Shown in pieces: positions 7,791 to 13,054 of a stretch of 19,028 nucleotides of DNA; the first letter of the stretch is position 1, and every line of letters starts with the position of its first letter. The notes under the pieces are model-generated. The model was not told the DNA's origin and did no database searches. It saw nothing but the letters and a program-made list of their open reading frames with translations. The DNA comes from Clostridia bacterium (lineage in GTDB: Bacteria > Bacillota > Clostridia > Oscillospirales > Acutalibacteraceae): contig JAFTCS010000274.1 of NCBI GenBank assembly GCA_017454565.1, positions 1 to 19,028 of the forward strand, written 5' to 3'. The position numbers and the translations under genes are program-made.

Positions 7791-7832
7791 TGGGGAATAT
7801 AAATGGATGGAGAATGATCGGGTAAATTTGAG

Positions 7833-8765
7833 TTATTCCGTGAAAAGCGGTGTGGAATAATATCTGTCGCCGCTGTCGGGCAAAAGAGCAACAATGGTCT
7901 TGCCCTTGTTTTCGGGACGTTTTGCAAGCTCAATGGCTGCAAACAGAGCAGCGCCCGAAGAAATGCCCACGGAAATGCCTTCACTCTTTGCAAGCAGCTT
8001 GGAGGTCTCAAAGGCGCTTTCGTTCTCAACGGTAAAGATCTCGTCATACACGGCAGTGTTAAGCACGTCGGGTACAAAGCCTGCGCCTATACCCTGAATC
8101 TTGTGAGGACCGGGTGTGCCTTTGGAAAGAACAGGAGAGCTTGCAGGCTCAACAGCAACGATCTTTACATCGGGGTTCTGCTCCTTGAGATACTCGCCTA
8201 CTCCGGTGATGGTGCCGCCGGTGCCTACGCCGGCAACAAAGATATCAACCTTGCAGTCGGTGTCTTTCCAGATCTCCGGACCGGTGGTGGCCTTATGCAC
8301 AGCAGGATTTGCAGGATTTACAAACTGACCGGGAATAAAGCTGTTCTCGATCTCCTCGGAAAGCTCCTGTGCCTTTGCGATAGCTCCTTTCATGCCCTTT
8401 GAACCGTCAGTGAGTACCAGCTCGGCGCCGTAGAATTTAAGAATGTTGCGTCTCTCGATGCTCATGGTCTCAGGCATGGTGATTATCAGCCTGTAACCCT
8501 TTGCGGCGGCAATTGCTGCCAGACCAATGCCCGTGTTTCCGGAGGTTGGCTCGATAAGTGTTGTGCCCTCTTTGATAAGGCCCTTTTCCTCAGCGTCCTC
8601 GATCATGGATTTGGCGATCCTGTCTTTGACGCTGCCGGCGGGATTGAAGTATTCTAACTTTGCCAGCACCCTTGCTTCAAGTCCCTGTTTCTTTTCAATA
8701 TTAGTGACCTCTACGAGAGGGGTGTTGCCTATAAGTCCCAGTGTTCCGTTAAAAATTGCAGACAT
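7833..8765 (-). CDS. cysK: Cysteine synthase A (O-acetylserine sulfhydrylase)
   Basis: This enzyme makes cysteine from O-acetylserine and sulfide, using PLP. The protein is 310 residues, typical for CysK. The PLP lysine is Lys47 in NPAGSVKDR. SGNTG, the GVGTGGTITG phosphate loop and QGIGAGFVP are intact. The ATG at 8765 is chosen because AAGGAGG (8780-8774) lies 8 bases upstream; further in-frame upstream sequence belongs to the metY end. The ribosome site overlaps the metY stop and the gap is 13 bases, so the two genes form one operon. The cystathionine beta-synthase family is related, but the length and the absence of extra domains favour CysK. Confidence 0.96.
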   Translation of the reverse strand: MSAIFNGTLGLIGNTPLVEVTNIEKKQGLEARVLAKLEYFNPAGSVKDRIAKSMIEDAEEKGLIKEGTTLIEPTSGNTGIGLAAIAAAKGYRLIITMPETMSIERRNILKFYGAELVLTDGSKGMKGAIAKAQELSEEIENSFIPGQFVNPANPAVHKATTGPEIWKDTDCKVDIFVAGVGTGGTITGVGEYLKEQNPDVKIVAVEPASSPVLSKGTPGPHKIQGIGAGFVPDVLNTAVYDEIFTVENESAFETSKLLAKSEGISVGISSGAALFAAIELAKRPENKGKTIVALLPDSGDRYYSTPLFTE

Positions 8766-8778
8766 GATGATTTCCTCC

Positions 8779-10059
8779 TTAAATAATAGCCTTAAATGCG
8801 TTGTCAAGATCTTCTATAATATCATCTATATGCTCTGTGCCGATGGAAAGACGTATCGTACCCTCAAAAATTCCCTGCTCCTGCAGTTCTTCCGCAGAAA
8901 GCTGTGAGTGAGTGGTTGAAGCCGGGTGAATAACCAGACTTTTTACATCGGCAACATTTGCAAGCAGAGAGAAAAGCTTCAGATTGTCAATGAATTTCCA
9001 CGCCTGTTCCTTGCCGCCCTTGATGTTGAAAGTGAATATGGAGCCTCCGCCGTTGGGGAAGTAGCGCTCATAGAGCTTGTGGTCGGGATGGTCGGGAAGT
9101 GAAGGATGGTTTACCTTTTCAACAAGCGGGTGATTGCTGAGGTACTCGACGACCTTTTTTGTGTTCTCGGCATGTCTGTCCAGTCTGAGAGAGAGAGTTT
9201 CGGTGCCCTGCAAAAGAAGAAATGCGTTGAACGGTGATATTGTCGCGCCGGTATCGCGCAGAAGGATGGCTCTTATATAGGTTACGAAAGCGGCTGGGCC
9301 TACAGCGTCATAGAAGGAAACTCCGTGATAGCTCGGGTTCGGCGCTGCGATCTGTGGATAGCTGCCGCTTGCTTTCCAGTTGAATTTGCCGGACTCAACG
9401 ATTATTCCTCCCAGTGTGGTGCCGTGGCCGCCGATGAACTTGGTAGCCGAATGCACTACGACGTCAGCACCGTGTTCAATGGGGCGTATCAGATAGGGGG
9501 TACCGAAGGTGTTGTCTACAACTACCGGCAGACCGTGTTTGTGGGCAAGTTCTGCAATGGCGTCAATGTCCGGAATGTCGCTGTTCGGGTTGCCGAGAGT
9601 CTCAAGATAAATAGCGCGCGTGTTGTCTTTTATAGCGGCTTCGACCTCAGCAAGATCATGGGCGTCCACGAATGTTGTGGTTATGCCGAGCTGCGGCAGA
9701 GTGTGGGCAAGCAGATTGTAGCTGCCGCCGTATATTGTTTTCTGTGCCACGATATGTCCGCCGTTGGCTGCGAGAGCTTCAATTGTATATGTGATAGCCG
9801 CAGCACCTGAGGCAAGTGCAAGAGCAGCGCTGCCGCCTTCAAGGGCAGCTATTCTCTTTTCAAGCACATCCTGAGTGGAGTTTGTGAGTCGGCCGTAGAT
9901 ATTGCCTGCATCTGCAAGACCAAAGCGATCCGCTGCATGCTGACTGTTGCGGAAAACATAAGAGGTGGTCTGATAGATGGGTACTGCTCTTGAATCGGTG
10001 GCCGGGTCAGGCTGCTCCTGACCAACGTGAAGCTGAAGTGTTTCAAATTTATAACTCAT
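8779..10059 (-). CDS. metY: O-acetylhomoserine sulfhydrylase (aminocarboxypropyltransferase)
   Basis: This PLP enzyme of the Cys/Met metabolism family makes homocysteine from O-acetylhomoserine and sulfide. The protein is 426 residues, matching MetY rather than the shorter (~380-400) MetB/MetC/MetZ enzymes. Features: the N-terminal FETLQLHVGQ, IYQTTSYVF, YGRLTNST, the cofactor-stacking IYGGSYNL, DNTFGTPYL, and the PLP lysine Lys207 in SATKFIGGHG. The start at 10059 is chosen because AAAGGA lies about 8 bases upstream; the frame stays open to 10215, but that stretch overlaps the terminator and leader ORF. Transcription must pass the terminator at 10095-10134. It is cotranscribed with cysK, so both enzymes that fix sulfide into amino acids share one control region. 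Confidence 0.95.
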   Translation of the reverse strand: MSYKFETLQLHVGQEQPDPATDSRAVPIYQTTSYVFRNSQHAADRFGLADAGNIYGRLTNSTQDVLEKRIAALEGGSAALALASGAAAITYTIEALAANGGHIVAQKTIYGGSYNLLAHTLPQLGITTTFVDAHDLAEVEAAIKDNTRAIYLETLGNPNSDIPDIDAIAELAHKHGLPVVVDNTFGTPYLIRPIEHGADVVVHSATKFIGGHGTTLGGIIVESGKFNWKASGSYPQIAAPNPSYHGVSFYDAVGPAAFVTYIRAILLRDTGATISPFNAFLLLQGTETLSLRLDRHAENTKKVVEYLSNHPLVEKVNHPSLPDHPDHKLYERYFPNGGGSIFTFNIKGGKEQAWKFIDNLKLFSLLANVADVKSLVIHPASTTHSQLSAEELQEQGIFEGTIRLSIGTEHIDDIIEDLDNAFKAII

Positions 10060-10094
10060 GGTTATCGTCCTTTCAAAATTAATTATATTTGAGC

Positions 10095-10134
10095 AAAAAG
10101 AACTGCCCGGGATGGTCTGGGGGCTCCCGGGCAG
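10095..10134 (-). terminator. Attenuator terminator in the metY leader
   Basis: On the minus strand CTGCCCGGGA (10134-10125) and TCCCGGGCAG (10112-10103) form a 10-bp perfect GC-rich stem with a 12-base loop, followed by TTCTTTTT. It lies between the promoter and metY, 36 bases before the metY start, so it can stop transcription before the structural genes. Confidence 0.88.
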
Positions 10135-10229
10135 GATGGTATCCAAAGCAGCATTATAAGCAACATCGCTTTGAAACGCGGGGCAAGGCAGTACAGCCGC
10201 ATGCACCCGCCGCATTATATGCCCGGGAG
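10124..10229 (-). promoter_or_regulatory. Candidate antiterminator pairing region
   Basis: CTCCCGGGCA at 10229-10220, inside the leader ORF (codons 19-22), is the exact complement of TGCCCGGGAG at 10133-10124, which contains most of the terminator 5' arm. The two pairings exclude each other. A second possible long-range pair joins CAAAGCAG (10266-10259) to CTGCTTTG (10151-10144), just after the leader ORF stop. Base pairing was read by eye and no energies were calculated. Confidence 0.6.
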
Positions 10230-10285
10230 TTAAGCATTCGACAGCACCACATATTATTCTGCTTTGAAACGTATGTGTTAAGCAT
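10154..10285 (-). CDS. Cysteine-rich leader peptide upstream of metY
   Basis: This is a small ORF of 43 codons, too short for usual gene calling. It has a strong ribosome site (AAGGGAG at 10300-10294, 8 bases before the ATG). It begins about 36 bases after the predicted transcription start and stops 20 bases before the terminator stem. It encodes six cysteines in three clusters: codons 14-15 (after Trp13), 29 and 31, and 41-42. Internal direct repeats are ATGCTTAAC (10285 and 10237) and CGTTTCAAAGC (10271 and 10178). The role inferred is a regulatory leader whose translation senses charged Cys-tRNA; no conserved protein domain is visible. It could instead be a chance ORF in a structured leader, but the ribosome site, Cys content and position argue against that. 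Confidence 0.65.
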   Translation of the reverse strand: MLNTYVSKQNNMWCCRMLNSRAYNAAGACGCTALPRVSKRCCL

Positions 10286-10327
10286 CGTAAAAACTCCCTT
10301 CGTAAGATTTATTCTTGGAACATCTAT

Positions 10328-10356
10328 ATAATACCACTATCCGCCTACTGTGTCAA
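10328..10356 (-). promoter_or_regulatory. metY-cysK promoter
   Basis: On the minus strand TTGACA (10356-10351), exactly 17 bases, then TATTAT (10333-10328). This near-consensus sigma-A promoter predicts a start near 10321 and a leader RNA of about 260 bases before metY. Confidence 0.92.
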
Positions 10357-10755
10357 TAGGTATTAAAGAAAAAATTAAATTTTTTCGGATATTTTCTTAT
10401 GTTTAAAGCTTCTTATCGAAAATCAGGGAAGCGCTGATTATACTATAGCAATCCAAAATAATAACAGCAAGACTGCATAGTGTGGAATTGTCTTGTGGAG
10501 GCTGAAACACCGCAGCAGCATCAACAGATTCGATATGCGAGACCAGCGAACCAACATTTAATGCACTTATGAAGTTGTATCGCTATAAAAAATGCAAAAA
10601 ATTTAAGAGCCTGCCCTTTGTCAAAGACAGGCCGAAAAGCGTAAATGTCAGTGGCAGCGAGCCGCCGGGTCTCCTATTCTCGTTCAAAGTTTATTCTGAC
10701 CAAAACTATAGTAAACGACATTATTATTTATACTTTGATAAATCATCAGCTGATT

Positions 10756-10780
10756 GTGGGGGCTTTCCGGTCGCCCCCAC
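10756..10780. repeat. Small GC-rich hairpin
   Basis: GTGGGGGC (10756-10763), a 9-base loop and GCCCCCAC (10773-10780) form a perfect 8-bp stem. No T-run follows on the plus strand. It resembles in composition the G-run/C-run stem of the repeats at 91-124 and 11014-11048, and a related CCGG occurs in its loop. Confidence 0.5.
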
Positions 10781-10829
10781 ACCCCTTCGGATATCACTCT
10801 AAGTAAGAATATTTTTGTCGTCTACTATA

Positions 10830-10872
10830 AACCGATCGCGGCTGTTACTAAGTTTCTGTGCGCGGGCAGTGT
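10830..10872 (+). repeat. Dispersed ~43-bp element, copy 2
   Basis: It matches the reverse complement of 1-43: 14 identical bases at the left end, then about 21 of 28 positions with one gap, by hand alignment. It lies 54 bases before the repeat core at 10927. No coding role is visible. Confidence 0.5.
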
Positions 10873-10926
10873 AGTTCCCCTCTTGTTTATCTTTCCCCGC
10901 GAACAGGTCGAGTGCGGTCACGCACC

Positions 10927-11048
10927 GCGAACTGCGTTTTCGGGGGCGCGGGTCTCCGGTGGAGACCTCTCAGCCAACGGCTGAGAAGCGCCGACCGAGC
11001 CGACAGGTGAGAAGTCGGGGGGACTTTTTCGCAAAAGTCACCCCCGAC
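10927..11048. repeat. Hairpin repeat, copy B (core plus three hairpins)
   Basis: The core GCGAACTGCGTTTTCGGGGG (10927-10946) is followed by three inverted repeats: GGTCTCC/GGAGACC (10951-10967, loop GGT), TCTCAGCC/GGCTGAGA (10968-10986, loop AAC), and a 15-bp stem at 11014-11048 with loop TCGC and one bulged A at 11040. The last is nearly identical to the stem at 91-124. Compared with copy A, about 70 bases carrying the two extra hairpins lie between core and stem. The right edge enters the 3' end of the HD-GYP gene and supplies its stop codon. Confidence 0.75.
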
Positions 11049-12864
11049 CGGAAGAAGCAGGGGCATCTTTGTGTTCGCGAAGCTCATAGTTCTTGTCCTC
11101 GTTGATCATCTCCAGCATAATGCTTGCAAAACGCGGGTCGAACTGGGTGCCGCTGCCGTTCTCTATTTCTTGTCTGACCTTATTCTGGGGGAGAGGGTCA
11201 CGGTAGCTGCGGTAGCTTGTCATGGCGTCGTAGGCATCGGCTACGGCGATTATTCTTGCCTGCTCAGGTATATCGCTGCCTTTTATGCCGTCGGGATATC
11301 CGTCGCCGCCGTATTTTTCGTGGTGCCATCTGGCGCCGGTGGAAAGTTCGGGTTTTTCCTTGATGTTATCAAGTATTTTTGAGCCCATTATAGGGTGCTT
11401 TTTTATGATATTATATTCTTCGTCGGTAAGCTTGCCCGGCTTGTTTATTACAGCGTCGGGAATGCCTATCTTGCCGATATCGTGGAGCAGTCCCATCATA
11501 TAGATGTCGTTCAGCTCGGATTCACTGTAGCCGCAGCGTCTGGCGATCTCCTTGGCGTAATCCGCTACACGGCTGGAATGACCGTTGGTGTAGGTGTCCT
11601 TTGCGTCAATGGTGCCTGCAAGGGTCTCGACTATGTGTATCAGCAACTGCTCATTCTCTATATTTTTCTTTTGGATCTCACTTTCCAGATGCAGTCTTAC
11701 CTTTTTTATGTCGTAGATCTGTTGGATAACTACGAATGTCAGCAGGAACAGCAGTCCGATAAGTATGGGAAGCTCGTTGCTCTGCTCCGGGAAGAAGATG
11801 AGCATGTTGATCTCTATAATACACATAATGAGGAAGACCAGAAAACCTATAGCCGCGTAGGGGTATTCTCTTACATGTCTGTTCTTTAAGTCAAGAATAA
11901 GGGTGATAAGCACACAGAAAACCACCAGTCCCAGCTCGGAATCTATGTATACAAGTGAGCTTTGGAATGACTGTATTTCCGCAAAATGCAGAGTCGTCCA
12001 CAAAATAAAGCTGACAGCCGAAATGATGAACAGAGCCGTATGGCAAACTCTGTACCGTCCTTTCTGTATGGAGTTGATATATATAAGCAGTGCAAAGGGC
12101 ATCATCATGCTGAAGAGGAAACCCATTATGCCGTCTACATAATACACTCTCAGGACAAAGGGCGTAAGCTGCGAAACCGAGATAAGCCAGCAGGCCACGT
12201 TAAGTATTCCAAGAGCACCGTACAGCATGTCAATGGTGTGCTGTTTTAATATCCTCAGCACAATTCCTATTATGGTAGCAATAATGGCTGCAACAAAAAG
12301 TATCACGGCCATTGTAAATGAAAGGCCGTATTTGCCTATCATATAGTCATACATGCCTTCGGAAGAGGTAATGAAGGTCTCGGGGCAGACTACCGGGTTC
12401 CAGTCAGTCTTGCTTCTTTCGATTTTCAGTTCAACGCCGGCGTCGGAAGTGCTGAGAGGGACAGTTATGTAAAACTCCTTCATTGAACCGCCGGGAATAC
12501 CGGTGTCCCGTATCCTGTCAAAATCCTTTCTCAGCTCACCGTTGATATATACCCTTACATTGCTTCTGTTCATGAAGCAGAGTACACTGTCGTGCCATAT
12601 TGCGGAGGGCAGCCTTGAAACAATGATAAAATCCTCGTGATAGGCTCGTTCGTCATTGTAGGTGCGCCCGGTCTCAAAGGTTTTGCCGTTCTGGTCTATA
12701 ACCGTCCAATGTTCTATATAGTCTGTTTTAGCAGCATTTATTTCAGAACGGTTCTTCACTATGCTTGTCAGAAAAATTCCCATAAGCAGACTGAAGATAA
12801 GCAGGCAAAAAAACACCGTCTTGAAAAAAAGTCTGCCCGTTTTGTTTATATTGCTTAAAGCCAT
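11038..12864 (-). CDS. Membrane HD-GYP domain protein, probable cyclic-di-GMP phosphodiesterase
   Basis: This is a likely sensor enzyme of 608 residues that hydrolyses cyclic di-GMP. One membrane helix (~12-35) is followed by an extracytoplasmic domain of about 140 residues, then seven hydrophobic segments (~181-385), a short coiled-coil-like linker (~385-408) and a C-terminal HD-GYP domain. The motifs are intact: GHSSRVADYA (His429), LLHDIGKIGIP (His461, Asp462) and HHEKYGGDGYPDG (His514, His515, Gly522-Tyr-Pro524). The layout resembles 7TM receptor fusions with an outside ligand domain (7TMR-DISM type), but that name is inferred. GGAGG lies 7 bases before the ATG. The last three codons and the stop lie in a dispersed hairpin repeat. 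It is alone on its transcript; the ligand is unknown. Confidence 0.92.
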   Translation of the reverse strand: MALSNINKTGRLFFKTVFFCLLIFSLLMGIFLTSIVKNRSEINAAKTDYIEHWTVIDQNGKTFETGRTYNDERAYHEDFIIVSRLPSAIWHDSVLCFMNRSNVRVYINGELRKDFDRIRDTGIPGGSMKEFYITVPLSTSDAGVELKIERSKTDWNPVVCPETFITSSEGMYDYMIGKYGLSFTMAVILFVAAIIATIIGIVLRILKQHTIDMLYGALGILNVACWLISVSQLTPFVLRVYYVDGIMGFLFSMMMPFALLIYINSIQKGRYRVCHTALFIISAVSFILWTTLHFAEIQSFQSSLVYIDSELGLVVFCVLITLILDLKNRHVREYPYAAIGFLVFLIMCIIEINMLIFFPEQSNELPILIGLLFLLTFVVIQQIYDIKKVRLHLESEIQKKNIENEQLLIHIVETLAGTIDAKDTYTNGHSSRVADYAKEIARRCGYSESELNDIYMMGLLHDIGKIGIPDAVINKPGKLTDEEYNIIKKHPIMGSKILDNIKEKPELSTGARWHHEKYGGDGYPDGIKGSDIPEQARIIAVADAYDAMTSYRSYRDPLPQNKVRQEIENGSGTQFDPRFASIMLEMINEDKNYELREHKDAPASSGRG

Positions 12865-12944
12865 TTTCTACCCTCCCCGGGCATTTGCATCAAAAAACTG
12901 TGATATTTCATAATAATGCCGGTAAATCATATCTTACCATTATA

Positions 12945-12973
12945 ATTATACATAAAACTATTTATAATATCAA
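12945..12973 (-). promoter_or_regulatory. Promoter of the HD-GYP gene
   Basis: On the minus strand TTGATA (12973-12968), exactly 17 bases, then TATAAT (12950-12945). The predicted start near 12938 leaves a 5' leader of about 75 bases. A second TATAAT lies a few bases further on. Confidence 0.85.
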
Positions 12974-13004
12974 TATGTGTGAGAGAATTATAATGCTTTT
13001 TAGA

Positions 13005-13046
13005 AAAAATATGACCTGATCTCATCAGAAATCAGGTCATATTTTT
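13005..13046 (-). terminator. Intrinsic terminator after the ABC permease
   Basis: A 16-bp perfect stem (13005-13020 with 13031-13046) has a 10-base loop. Its A/T ends give a T run on either strand. It lies 9 bases past the permease stop and blocks transcription into the HD-GYP promoter. Confidence 0.9.
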
Positions 13047-13054
13047 GGAGTGAG

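Larger units (their letters stand above)
10357..10926. other. Gene-poor, hairpin-rich intergenic region
   Basis: No credible gene is visible here. The longest open frames (starting at 10569 and 10754 on the plus strand) lack ribosome sites and protein-like composition. Structures seen: AATCAG/CTGATT near 10421-10441; a compound hairpin GCCTG...CAGGC at 10609-10632; the palindrome ATCAGCTGAT at 10745-10754; GTGGGGGC/GCCCCCAC at 10756-10780; and the 43-bp repeat at 10830-10872. The region separates metY-cysK from the HD-GYP gene, whose 3' end faces it. It may be an accumulation site for small repeats, or may hold an unrecognised small RNA. Confidence 0.5.

Noticed and set aside
10060..10215. 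N-terminal extension of MetY up to 10215
   Set aside because: The extension runs through the terminator hairpin and overlaps the leader ORF; the ATG at 10059 has its own ribosome site and matches the family N-terminus.
10060..10330. SAM (S-box) riboswitch or Cys T-box in the metY leader
   Set aside because: No S-box core pattern (AGAGnGGnGGAGGGA type) and no T-box sequence (GGUGGnACCGCG type) could be found; the Cys-rich ORF explains the leader better.
10500..10560. tRNA-like GATTCGA box near 10520
   Set aside because: No acceptor stem, anticodon arm or CCA context could be built around it.
10569..10802. Plus-strand open frame of 77 codons
   Set aside because: No ribosome site, lies across hairpins, and the composition is unlike neighbouring proteins.
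10754..10984. Plus-strand open frame of 76 codons over the repeat
   Set aside because: It is translated from inverted repeats and has no ribosome site.
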